This document shows, piece after piece, positions 15,213 to 22,953 of a stretch of 28,674 nt of DNA (positions are counted from its first letter, which is position 1; every line of letters begins with the position of its first letter). A program made the translations under genes and the position numbers. The notes under the pieces were generated by a model. That model did not search any database. It was not told where the DNA came from and saw only the letters and a list, made by a program, of their open reading frames with translations. Source of the stretch: JAFLCM01 sp964510955 (lineage in GTDB: Bacteria > Planctomycetota > Phycisphaerae > Phycisphaerales > UBA1924); assembly GCA_964510955.1 (NCBI GenBank), contig CAZEDW010000051.1, positions 1 to 28,674 of the forward strand, written 5' to 3'.

Positions 15213-15842
15213 GTGCCCCCCCTCTCCCACCTCCCCACCCTCTGGCGAACCGCCCTCGCTCTCACCCAGAGCGAGCCCGAAGCCGACCGCGCCGCCGAGG
15301 CGGTTATCCGCTCGGTCTTCAACCCCGCGCGGGCGTCCGAGGGCCGGATGCTCGCCACGCTGGTCCGCGCGGCGGACCGGGGCGGCAAGACCGACCCCGC
15401 GCAAGCCGCCGACATCGCGCGCCGCCCCCCGGTCGCGTGGGTGCTCGCCCGAGTCTGCGGCATCGAGCCGCCCGACATCGCCCACGCGCTGGGCGTCCCC
15501 GCTGCCGAGGTGCCCGTACTCATCGCACTGAGCGAGTCATCGTTCGGCGGCCCCGCCGCCGCCGCCCTCCGCGCCGATGAACTCTCCGGCCTCCTCTCCC
15601 GCGCCGACGCCGAAGCCGGCGCCGCCCGCGTGCTCGCCGCCACCCGCGCCCTTCGCCTCCGGCGGCGCATCACGGCGGTCCTGCAGGTGCTCGCCTTCCT
15701 CGCCGCGGTCGGCGTGCTCGTCTACGTCCTGCTCGATCTGCAGCAGGCGGCCCGTGAAGAGGTCCAGCGCAGTGACGAGGGAGAGCGCCTCTCGGTGCCC
15801 ATGGCCCCCTCCAGGCCGCCCGCGCCGGCCCACTCCCACTGA
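15213..15842 (+). CDS. sigma-factor-like N-terminal region fused to a transmembrane helix
   Basis: 209 residues from GTG 15213. Residues 8-36 (LWRTALALTQSEPEADRAAE) resemble the region-2 helix of ECF sigma factors, and 85-105 (PDIAHALGVPAAEVPVLIAL) resembles a region-4 helix-turn-helix, although the promoter-binding residues look degraded. A single transmembrane helix (about 153-172, TAVLQVLAFLAAVGVLVYVL) is followed by a short, Pro-rich tail. The domain reading is by eye and uncertain. The histidine kinase gene starts 34 nt downstream in the same direction, so the two are probably co-transcribed or co-regulated. I do not recognise a named family; a membrane-tethered regulator or decoy is a reasonable hypothesis, but a plain hypothetical protein is equally allowed. 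Confidence 0.75.
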   Translation: MPPLSHLPTLWRTALALTQSEPEADRAAEAVIRSVFNPARASEGRMLATLVRAADRGGKTDPAQAADIARRPPVAWVLARVCGIEPPDIAHALGVPAAEVPVLIALSESSFGGPAAAALRADELSGLLSRADAEAGAARVLAATRALRLRRRITAVLQVLAFLAAVGVLVYVLLDLQQAAREEVQRSDEGERLSVPMAPSRPPAPAHSH

Positions 15843-15876
15843 ACCGGCCCCGCGCACAACCTTCATAAGCTCCACC

Positions 15877-17481
15877 ATGGCCCTCCCGCGCCCCGGAAGC
15901 CTCCGCGCTCTCTCCACGCTCGCCGCCTGGCAGCGCGGCATCCTCTCCCGCGGCGCCGCCACCATCCGGCGGAAGCTCATCCTTCTCCACACCCTGTTCT
16001 CCCTGCTTGTGGCGGCGGTCCTGCTGCTGGCGCTCCGCCCGCCCATCCAGGACCTGCTCACCCAGGAAGAACTCCGCGAATGCCGCCTCGGCGTCGAGCT
16101 GCTCGCCGCCCAGGAAGACGCGCTGGCGAATACCCCCTCGTCAGCGTCCCCCACGCCGATGAGCCAGGTGGCCGGCATCGAGCTCCTGCGCGGCGAGGCG
16201 GGCGAGCTGGGCATCCCCGACGAGCTCGCCCGCCGCGCCAAGGCGGAGCCGTCGCAATCGTTCGTCACCGGCCCCGGTTCGAGCCGCCCCATGGCCGTCC
16301 GCTACTCGCCCGCGACGGGCCGGTGGCTCGTCGCCATCGCCCGCTCGCCCGAGGCCCGCTCGGCCATCGACCGTGTCTACCTCCTCCTCGCCGTGGCGCT
16401 GTTGGGCGTCTACGCCGCCATCGCGATCGCGCTCGAGATCATGGTCCTGCCCCGCCAGGTGTACGGCCCCATCGCGCTGCTCCGCGCCGCCGACGAGGCG
16501 GTCCAGGCCGGACGCCGCGACCTCGAACTTATCCCCGAGCCCGAGATCCCCGCCGACGAGCTCGGCGACATCATGCGCTCCCGCAACAAGACCGTCTCCG
16601 AACTCCGCAAGCAGGAGCAGGCCCTCGCCGACGCGCTGACCAAACTCGAAAACGCCGCCTCCGAACTCAAGCGCAAGAACCACCTCCTGGAAACCGCCCG
16701 GCGCAACCTCACCGATCAGGACCGCCTCGCCAGCCTCGGCATGATGTCCGCCGGAATCGCGCACGAGCTGAACACGCCGCTGGCGGTGCTGAAGGGCTGC
16801 GTCGAGCAGCTCGCCGCCGAAGCGCCCCGCGACGGCACGCCGGAATCGCCGGGCGACCGCGCCGCGCTGATGCTCCGCGTCGTCAGCCGCCTGGAGCGGC
16901 TCAGCGAGAGCCTCCTCGATTTCGCCCGCGTCCGCCCGCCCAAGCTCGACCGCACGCAGGTCCGCCCGCTCATCGAAGAGGCCTGGACGCTCGTGAGCCT
17001 CGACCGCGACGCACGCGGGACCGAGCTGGTCAACAACGTGCCCCCCGACGCGGAAATCACCGCCGATGCCGACCGGCTGACGCAGGTCTTCGTCAACCTG
17101 CTCCGCAACGCCGTGGACGCCATGGAGCACGTCCGCCCCGGCCTGCCCCGGCGCATCACCGTCCGCGAGGTCGCCGGCGTTCGTGACGCCCGTCGCTGGC
17201 GCAGCATCATCGTCACCGACACCGGCCCCGGCATCGAGCCCACCCTCTTCCCGCGCTTGTTCGAGCCCTTCGCCAGCACCCGTCTCGATTCCACCGGCAC
17301 CGGCCTGGGCCTCGCCGTCGCCGAGGGCATCATCCGCGAGCACGGCGGCGTGTTGCTCGCGCGGAACACCGCCGGTCCGTCGGGGACGCCCGCCGGCGCC
17401 GAGTTCGAGGTCATGCTACCAGAGGCCGGCCCGGCCGAGTCACGGATCGACGCCGAGCCCGCCGGCCTGTTCGCGCCGTGA
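15877..17481 (+). CDS. membrane sensor histidine kinase
   Basis: 534-residue two-component sensor kinase. TM1 (about 34-53) and TM2 (about 167-190) flank a sensor region of about 110 residues. It is followed by a HAMP-like and coiled-coil segment (about 190-280), the H-box IAHELNTPLAVLKG with phospho-accepting His296, and an ATPase domain with N-box NLLRNAVDAM (Asn411), G1 DTGPGIE (Asp448) and G2 GTGLGLA. The kinase would autophosphorylate and pass phosphate to a response regulator, which is absent from this window (orphan kinase). ATG 15877 gives a sensible N terminus; TAAGCT lies 5 nt upstream and no Shine-Dalgarno is present. The signal sensed is unknown. Confidence 0.93.
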   Translation: MALPRPGSLRALSTLAAWQRGILSRGAATIRRKLILLHTLFSLLVAAVLLLALRPPIQDLLTQEELRECRLGVELLAAQEDALANTPSSASPTPMSQVAGIELLRGEAGELGIPDELARRAKAEPSQSFVTGPGSSRPMAVRYSPATGRWLVAIARSPEARSAIDRVYLLLAVALLGVYAAIAIALEIMVLPRQVYGPIALLRAADEAVQAGRRDLELIPEPEIPADELGDIMRSRNKTVSELRKQEQALADALTKLENAASELKRKNHLLETARRNLTDQDRLASLGMMSAGIAHELNTPLAVLKGCVEQLAAEAPRDGTPESPGDRAALMLRVVSRLERLSESLLDFARVRPPKLDRTQVRPLIEEAWTLVSLDRDARGTELVNNVPPDAEITADADRLTQVFVNLLRNAVDAMEHVRPGLPRRITVREVAGVRDARRWRSIIVTDTGPGIEPTLFPRLFEPFASTRLDSTGTGLGLAVAEGIIREHGGVLLARNTAGPSGTPAGAEFEVMLPEAGPAESRIDAEPAGLFAP

Positions 17482-17575
17482 CACCGCGCCGCCGACGCAC
17501 CCCGAACGACATCCTCATGGACCACTCATCCAGCCGCGCGATGCCCGGAGACCTCTTCATTCAGTCTCGACTCAA

Positions 17576-17606
17576 GCTCCGCGTCCTCCGCGCCTCCGCG
17601 GTGAAG
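17576..17606. repeat. short periodic CCGCG repeat after the first flagellin gene
   Basis: The minus strand reads CACCGCGGAGG-CGCGGAGGA-CGCGGAG, three tandem degenerate copies of a CGCGGAGG unit, 6-36 nt past the flagellin stop at 17612. Such ACCGCGGAGGCGCGGAGG-type blocks occur as dispersed intergenic repeats in other genomes. There is no U-run, so this is not a classical terminator. The rest of 17482-17611 shows nothing else. Confidence 0.5.
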
Positions 17607-17611
17607 TGCCC

Positions 17612-19171
17612 TTACCCGAGCAGCTGCAGCGCGCTCTGCGGCTGCTGGTTGGCGATGCCCAGGATCTGCGTCGACGAGTTCACCAGGATCTGCGCCCGCG
17701 TCAGCTGCGCCGTCTCCTGCGCGAAGTCCGTATCGCGGATCGTGCTCTCGGCGGCGGTAGTGTTCTCCAGGCTGATGCTCAGGCTCCGCACCGTCGCGCC
17801 GATCGTGTTCTTCTGGAACGCGCCCAGGCGGCCCCGCATGCTCGAGATGTCCCTCACCGCGGCGTCCACCACCTGCTGCGCCGCGTCCAGGTCGCCGTCG
17901 ACCACGTTGAGCGCCCTGCCGGTGCCCACGTCCTTCAGGAAGTAGCTGGCCTGGCCGCCCGAAGCGCTCGTGATCAGCGTGCGCCCCACGTCCCGGACCG
18001 CGACGGTCTGCACCCCGAGGCTGACGCGCCCCGAGATGTCCACCTTCGAGGCCATCTGGAAGTCGGCGCCGCCGCCGCTGATCGTGAAGGCGTTGATCGC
18101 CCCCAGCTTCGCCGCGCTGCCGGCGCTGGACGTCTTGTTGTACGCCAGGTCGACCTGGACATCGAGGAAGTCGGTGGAGATGCGGGCCGTGGTCCCGCGC
18201 GTCGTGGCGCGGATGCCGTTGATCGTCGCCTGGATGTCCTGGCCGAAGTCCGTCACGCGGTTGATCGCGTTGGCGAACGTCGTCGGGCTGCTGGTGTTCA
18301 CCGCGTCGGCGTCGCCCGAGCTCAGGTTGTAGATGCCGGTGCCGCCGCCCGAGAGGCCCCCGGTGCTGCTCACCTTCACGCTGACGAACTCGCTCGATCC
18401 GTACGCCGTCGTCTCCAGCCGGATGCCCGTGGTCCCCGACACCCGGGCCCGAACTCCCAGAACGGGCGTGAACGAGTTGATCGCGTTCGCCACGGCGGTG
18501 AGCGAAGTGCCCGAAGAGAAGCTCAGCTCGCGCGTCCCCCGCGCCCCGCCCACCTCAACCACGAAGGTCGCCGTCGCGGAGCTCAGGTCCAGGTTGTTCC
18601 CGCCGAACGACAGGAAATAGCCGCCCACCTGCGCGCTCTTGGTCACCAGCACGTCCACCTGCCGTGTGTCGCCGAACCCGAGCTTGGCCCCGTTGACCTT
18701 GAACGACCCCACCACCGCCGCGGAGACGCCGGTCGTGTTGTAGTCGAAGTTCCCGTTGAGCAGCTTCAGCCCCTGGAAGCTCGTCGCCGCCGCGATGCGG
18801 TCGATCGTCTGCAGGATCGAGTCGATCTGGAGCTGGTTCGCGGTGCGCTCCTCCTTCGACAGGCCCGCGGTGTTCGCCGTCTGCGTGATGAGCCCCTGCA
18901 CCTCGTTCAGGAGGTTCCCCACCTCTTCAAGCCCGCCCTCGGCGATGTTCACCACCTGGTCGGCGCGCTCGGCGTTGCTGATCGCCGCGCCCAGCGAGCT
19001 CTTCTCGGCCCGCAGGTTCTGCGACGCGATCAGGCCCGCCGGGTCGTCCTTGCCGCGGTTGATCCGCAAACCCGTGCTCAAGCGCTCCAGCGCCTGGTTC
19101 AGCGCATCCTTGTTCAGCGACAGAACCCGGTTGCCAATCAGCGAGGGGACGTTGGTGTTGATGCGGCTCAT
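17612..19171 (-). CDS. fliC: flagellin (copy 1, distal)
   Basis: 519-residue flagellin, the filament subunit exported by the flagellar type III system. The conserved D0/D1 N terminus (MSRINTNVPSLIGNR, LERLSTGLRINRGKDDPAGL) and C terminus (SLENTTAAESTIRDTDFA, NQQPQSALQLLG) bracket a 300-residue variable middle, so it is larger than B. subtilis Hag (304) and near E. coli FliC. It is closest to copy 2, with identical stretches in both termini. Start ATG 19171 has AAGGAAG 7 nt upstream. The leader includes a 6-bp hairpin (19191-19210). It is the last gene of the minus-strand flagellar block, and no U-run terminator follows its stop; the terminator at 19285-19318 belongs to copy 2. Confidence 0.95.
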   Translation of the reverse strand: MSRINTNVPSLIGNRVLSLNKDALNQALERLSTGLRINRGKDDPAGLIASQNLRAEKSSLGAAISNAERADQVVNIAEGGLEEVGNLLNEVQGLITQTANTAGLSKEERTANQLQIDSILQTIDRIAAATSFQGLKLLNGNFDYNTTGVSAAVVGSFKVNGAKLGFGDTRQVDVLVTKSAQVGGYFLSFGGNNLDLSSATATFVVEVGGARGTRELSFSSGTSLTAVANAINSFTPVLGVRARVSGTTGIRLETTAYGSSEFVSVKVSSTGGLSGGGTGIYNLSSGDADAVNTSSPTTFANAINRVTDFGQDIQATINGIRATTRGTTARISTDFLDVQVDLAYNKTSSAGSAAKLGAINAFTISGGGADFQMASKVDISGRVSLGVQTVAVRDVGRTLITSASGGQASYFLKDVGTGRALNVVDGDLDAAQQVVDAAVRDISSMRGRLGAFQKNTIGATVRSLSISLENTTAAESTIRDTDFAQETAQLTRAQILVNSSTQILGIANQQPQSALQLLG

Positions 19172-19190
19172 GGATCGCTTCCTTGCTGCA

Positions 19191-19210
19191 GCGGGCGCGA
19201 ACCGGCCCGC
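19191..19210 (-). promoter_or_regulatory. hairpin in the leader of flagellin copy 1
   Basis: GCGGGC (19191-19196) and GCCCGC (19205-19210) form a 6-bp stem with an 8-nt loop, 8 nt upstream of the AAGGAAG ribosome site. It may help present the site to ribosome or CsrA; no GGA lies in its loop. Confidence 0.35.
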
Positions 19211-19284
19211 GGCGAGGATCACCTATCGATCAACCTCCCGACGTCCAAAGAGCCCGGACCGATAACCCGCTTTACGGCGCAAAA

Positions 19285-19318
19285 GAAAAACCGCCCCGGC
19301 TCTTCGGGCCGGGGCGGG
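19285..19318 (-). terminator. intrinsic terminator after flagellin copy 2
   Basis: A perfect 10-bp stem, CCGCCCCGGC (19291-19300) with GCCGGGGCGG (19308-19317), has a UUCG-type loop and is followed on the minus strand by TTTTTCTTTT (19290-19281). It lies 29 nt past the copy 2 stop, separating copies 2 and 1. Confidence 0.9.
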
Positions 19319-19346
19319 TCGGTTTTATCGGGCTACTCGCCGGGCT

Positions 19347-20894
19347 TTACCCCAGGAGCTGCAGAGCGGACTGCGGCTGCTGGTTCGCCAGGCCCAGAAT
19401 CTGCTGCGCCGACGCGGTCAGGATCTGCGACCGGGTCAGGTTGGCGGTCTCGGTGGCGAAGTCCACGTCGCGGATCACGCTCTCGGCGGCGGTGGTGTTC
19501 TCCAGCGACACGTTGAGGCTGCGGATCGTCGCCCCGATGGTGTTCTGCTGGAAGGCACCGATGCGCCCGCGGGTCGAGCTCACGTCCTTGATCGCGGCCT
19601 CGATGGCCTTCTGGGCCTTCGACACGTCGCCGTCGACGATGTTCAGCCCGCGACCGGAGCCGAGGTCGGAGAGGTAGTAGGTGTTGCTGCTGGCGTCGGT
19701 GAACCGGCCCAGGCTGCGGACAGAGGTGTCCTTGATACCGATCGAGACCTTGCCGGCGATGTCAACGTGGCCGGCGAGCTGGAAGTCGGCGCCGCCGCCG
19801 GTGATCTTGAAGGCGGCCAGTGAGCCCAGCTTGGCAGCGTTGGCCGTGCTCGCGGTGGTATCGAACTTGAGGTCCACCTCGGTGTCCAGGAAGTCCGTGT
19901 TGATGCGGACCTTGGTGCCCTTGGTGGTCGCGGTGATGCCGTTCACGGTCGCCGAGACGTCCACGCCCGCATCCTTGACCGCGTTGGCGGCGTTGGCGAA
20001 GGTGGTCTGGCCGGTGGTCTTCGAGGCGTTGGCGTTGCCGGCCACGAAGTCGTAGATGCCGATGTTGCTCGACGAGCCGATGCCGCCCGAGTTGGAGACC
20101 TTCACCGACACGAACTGATCCGAGCCATAATCATCAGAGTACAGGCGGATGCCCGTGCTGCCCGAGACCTTGGCCTTGACGCCGGTGACGTCGGTGAAGC
20201 TGTTGATGGCGTCCTTGACCGAGGTCAGGGTGGTGCCCGAGGCAAAGCTCAGCTCGCGGCTGCCCTTGGCGCCGGCCAGCTCGACCACGAACTTCGCGCT
20301 GCTGGAGCTCAGGTTCAGGTTGTTCGCACCAAACGAGAGGAAGAAGCCGCCGACCTGGGCCGAGCCGGTCACGACCACGTTGACGTCGAGCGAAGAGCCG
20401 TAGCCCAGCTTGGCGCCGTTCACCTTGAACGAGTTGACCTGCGCGTTGACCGTGGTGGTCGCGAAGTCGAAGTTGCCGTTGAGCAGCTTGGTGCCCTGGA
20501 AGCTCGTCGCCGAGCTCACGCGGTCGATGGTCTGGAGAATCGAGTCGATCTTGAGCTGGTTCGCCTCCTTCTCCTCGCGGGAGAGGCCGGCGGTGTTCGC
20601 GGTGCTGGTCACCAGGCCCTGCACCTCGTTGAGCAGGCTGGAGATCTCGTCCAGACCGCCCTCGGCGATGTTCGAGACCTGGTCGGCCCGGTCGGCGTTG
20701 CTGATCGCCGCCCCGAGCGACGCCTTCTGCGCCCGCAGGTTCTGCGAGGCGATGAGGCCGGCGGGGTCGTCCTTGCCGCGGTTGATCCGCAGACCCGTGC
20801 TCAGACGCTCGAGCGACACGTTCAGTGCGTCGCGGTTCTGCGTCAGCACGCGGGTCGCGATCAGCGAGGCCACGTTGGTGTTGATCCGACTCAT
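19347..20894 (-). CDS. fliC: flagellin (copy 2, middle)
   Basis: 515-residue flagellin with the same architecture as copy 1: MSRINTNVASLIATR and LERLSTGLRINRGKDDPAGL at the N terminus, SLENTTAAESVIRDVDFA and NQQPQSALQLLG at the C terminus, and a central variable domain of about 300 residues. ATG 20894 is preceded by GGAGG (6 nt), part of a 15-nt sequence shared with copy 3. Upstream, an AAGGCCGCGCGGCCTT palindrome (20916-20931) sits just before that site. A short open stretch ending in TGA at 20898-20896 stops 1 nt before the ATG (TGACATG), see findings. It has its own terminator downstream. Confidence 0.95.
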   Translation of the reverse strand: MSRINTNVASLIATRVLTQNRDALNVSLERLSTGLRINRGKDDPAGLIASQNLRAQKASLGAAISNADRADQVSNIAEGGLDEISSLLNEVQGLVTSTANTAGLSREEKEANQLKIDSILQTIDRVSSATSFQGTKLLNGNFDFATTTVNAQVNSFKVNGAKLGYGSSLDVNVVVTGSAQVGGFFLSFGANNLNLSSSSAKFVVELAGAKGSRELSFASGTTLTSVKDAINSFTDVTGVKAKVSGSTGIRLYSDDYGSDQFVSVKVSNSGGIGSSSNIGIYDFVAGNANASKTTGQTTFANAANAVKDAGVDVSATVNGITATTKGTKVRINTDFLDTEVDLKFDTTASTANAAKLGSLAAFKITGGGADFQLAGHVDIAGKVSIGIKDTSVRSLGRFTDASSNTYYLSDLGSGRGLNIVDGDVSKAQKAIEAAIKDVSSTRGRIGAFQQNTIGATIRSLNVSLENTTAAESVIRDVDFATETANLTRSQILTASAQQILGLANQQPQSALQLLG

Positions 20895-20897
20895 GTC

Positions 20898-20931
20898 ATC
20901 CTCCGTGATTGCTGCAAGGCCGCGCGGCCTT
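20898..20931 (-). promoter_or_regulatory. ribosome/CsrA site and palindrome in the leader of flagellin copy 2
   Basis: The minus strand reads ATCACGGAGGAT (20909-20898) just before the ATG; it holds the AnGGA core of CsrA sites overlapping the Shine-Dalgarno. A 16-bp perfect palindrome, AAGGCCGCGCGGCCTT, lies 6 nt upstream (20916-20931). CsrA binding is inferred from motif and gene neighbourhood. Confidence 0.5.
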
Positions 20932-21162
20932 CCCACTGTGGACCCGGGCGAACGCCCCGCGATCCGACCCCGGCGACACCCAGGTCCCGAGGCCCGGAGC
21001 CCCCGCCGCGTACACCCGGCGGACGCCCCATGTGCCGGCCGACTCCGTGTCCGGCACGACGCCGGTCCATCGACCCGCCTTCTCAACCGGTGGAGCGCGG
21101 ACCTTCTCCGCGAGCGCGCGACCCCCCGCATAGACGGACTTGCCGTCTGCGCCGGGGCCAAG

Positions 21163-21190
21163 AAAAAAGCCCCGGCGAACGCGGGGCTTC
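21163..21190 (-). terminator. intrinsic terminator after flagellin copy 3
   Basis: AAGCCCCG (21167-21174) pairs perfectly with CGGGGCTT (21182-21189) around a 7-nt loop; on the minus strand TTTTTTC follows. It lies about 110 nt past the copy 3 stop (21298) and separates copy 3 from copy 2. Confidence 0.9.
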
Positions 21191-21297
21191 AACGGTCCTG
21201 TAGTTTCTGTCACCGCCCGGGCGTGGGCGCGATGTTCGCGGACTCGCCCGAACCGGGTGGTCGGGCGGCCCCCGGGGCGGTTCCCGGACGCTCGCGG

Positions 21298-22839
21298 CTA
21301 GCCGAGGAGCTGCAGCACGCTCTGGGCGCTCTGGTTGGCCGCCGACAGCACGCTCGTGCCCGCCGACACCAGCACCTGCGCCCGTGTGAGCTTGCTGGTC
21401 TCCGCCGCAAAGTCTGAGTCGCGGATCACGCTCTGGGCCGCGGTGATGTTCTCAAGCCCGGCCTGCAGCGATTTCACGTTGGTCTGGATGACGTTCTTCT
21501 CGAAGGCGCCCAGCCTGCCGCGGAGCGTCGAGACCTCGTCGATCGCGGTCTCGAGGATCTTGCTCGCGTTGCCCAGGTTCCCGCCCAGCAGCGAGTTGGA
21601 ACCCCCGGACTTGAGGCTGCTCAGGAACTGCAGCGTGAGGCTGCCCGTGGCATCCTGCAGCAGGGTCCCGCCCAGGCGGGTCGCCGCGATCGAGTCCACC
21701 CCCACGTCGGTCTGCTGGTTCGAGTTCACCTGCGGCCCGAGCTGGAACTTGGCCCCGCCGCCGGTGATCGTGAACGTGCTGGTCGTGCCCGAGACGGTCG
21801 TGCCGAACGTCGGGGTCAGCGTCAGGTTGAGGTCGAGCTCGGGGTTGCGGAGCTGCACGTCCAGGCCCCGCCCGTTCGCCACCGCCCCGTTGATGAGCAC
21901 CACCACGTCCTTGCCGGTGTCACGGTCGGCGGCGGAGTAGGTCGTCGCCGAGCCCCAGTTGATCGGCCCCGGCGCGTTGTTCTTGATCTTGGCGACGGTG
22001 TAGTTCGACCCGCCCGAGAGCTTCTTGATGCTCACGAACGCGTCGCTGCCGTACGCCACCGAGCTGAACACGATGCCCGATGAGGCGTCCGTGGCGGATT
22101 GGCGGCTCGCCGACAGCCCGGTCACGCTCTTGCGGCTGTTGAGCGCGGTCACGATCTCGTTGATCGTCGTGCCCGAGCTGAAGACCAGCTCGACCACCCC
22201 GTCGGGGCCGGCGAACTCCAGGGTCACGGTCGACGGCAGCACGCCCACGGTCTGGCCGGGGCCGGTGAAGTTGGTGTTGAAGTACAGGTTGGCCGTCTGG
22301 GCCGAGCCCAGCACGTTGACGTTGACGTCCACCTTGGACCGGTCGCCGAACGACGCCGCGTGCACCGCCGCCTTGGCGATGTTCGTCCCGCTCACCCCCG
22401 ACAGCGAGTACGCCAGCGACCCGTTCAGCAGCTTCAGCCCCGCGAAGCTCGCCGTGTTGCTGATGCGGGTGATCGAGTCGATCGCCGAGTCGATCTGCAG
22501 CTGGTTCGCGGTGATCTCTTCCTTCGAGAACGCGCCCGTGTTGGCGCCCTCGACCACCAGCGCCTTGATCGAGCTCAAGAGGTCCGAGACCTCGTTGAGC
22601 GACCCCTCGGTCGTGGCGATCACGTTGCTCGCCCGCTCGCTGTTGCGCACGCCCTGGTCGATGCCCGACAGCTCCGAGCGCAGCCGCTCGGACACGATCA
22701 GGCCCGCCGGGTCGTCCGCCCCGCGGTTGATGCGCAGGCCCGTGGCCAGGCGCTGCAACCGCAGCTGGAGCTCGTTCTGTGTCCGTCCCAGGTTCTGCTG
22801 GGCGGTGAGGCTGGCGATGTTCGAGTTGATTCGGCCCAT
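21298..22839 (-). CDS. fliC: flagellin (copy 3, proximal, divergent)
   Basis: 513-residue flagellin, more divergent than the other two copies but with the same termini: MGRINSNIASLTAQQ, ATGLRINRGADDPAGL, ENITAAQSVIRDSDFA and SAQSVLQLLG. The middle (about 160-400) is unrelated in sequence to copies 1 and 2 and may form a different filament surface. ATG 22839 has GGAGG 7 nt upstream inside the 15-nt element shared with copy 2. It follows csrA with 114 nt between them, containing a hairpin with a GGA loop (22879-22900). It ends with its own terminator. Different flagellins in one filament, ordered from base to tip, are known in other bacteria; here that is inference. Confidence 0.94.
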   Translation of the reverse strand: MGRINSNIASLTAQQNLGRTQNELQLRLQRLATGLRINRGADDPAGLIVSERLRSELSGIDQGVRNSERASNVIATTEGSLNEVSDLLSSIKALVVEGANTGAFSKEEITANQLQIDSAIDSITRISNTASFAGLKLLNGSLAYSLSGVSGTNIAKAAVHAASFGDRSKVDVNVNVLGSAQTANLYFNTNFTGPGQTVGVLPSTVTLEFAGPDGVVELVFSSGTTINEIVTALNSRKSVTGLSASRQSATDASSGIVFSSVAYGSDAFVSIKKLSGGSNYTVAKIKNNAPGPINWGSATTYSAADRDTGKDVVVLINGAVANGRGLDVQLRNPELDLNLTLTPTFGTTVSGTTSTFTITGGGAKFQLGPQVNSNQQTDVGVDSIAATRLGGTLLQDATGSLTLQFLSSLKSGGSNSLLGGNLGNASKILETAIDEVSTLRGRLGAFEKNVIQTNVKSLQAGLENITAAQSVIRDSDFAAETSKLTRAQVLVSAGTSVLSAANQSAQSVLQLLG

Positions 22840-22843
22840 TGCA

Positions 22844-22900
22844 ATCCTCCGTGATTGCGTTCGGTCGCGTGTCTGGTCCCGGGCCATTCATCCGGCCCGG
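22844..22900 (-). promoter_or_regulatory. candidate double CsrA site in the leader of flagellin copy 3
   Basis: CCGGGCC (22894-22900 side) and GGCCCGG (22879-22885 side) form a perfect 7-bp hairpin whose 8-nt loop, on the minus strand, is GGATGAAT, exposing GGA. Downstream, ATCACGGAGGAT (22855-22844) overlaps the Shine-Dalgarno. The classical CsrA arrangement is two GGA sites, one in a hairpin loop and one at the ribosome site, as in the B. subtilis hag leader. The neighbouring csrA and fliW genes make this plausible; it is inference. Confidence 0.5.
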
Positions 22901-22953
22901 TTGCCCCCGGAATCAGGGACATGGTCTTGCTTCGAGTGGTTGTGCGCCGCGGG

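Noticed and set aside
13507..15531. Long plus-strand open frame opposite nuoG
   Set aside because: Antisense to an unmistakable NuoG with all cluster ligands; composition is His/Arg/Leu-rich shadow.
19250..19270. ACCGATAA resembling a FliA (sigma-28) -10 element near flagellin copy 1
   Set aside because: It is on the plus strand, pointing away from the flagellin gene, and no -35 TAAA is at the right distance.
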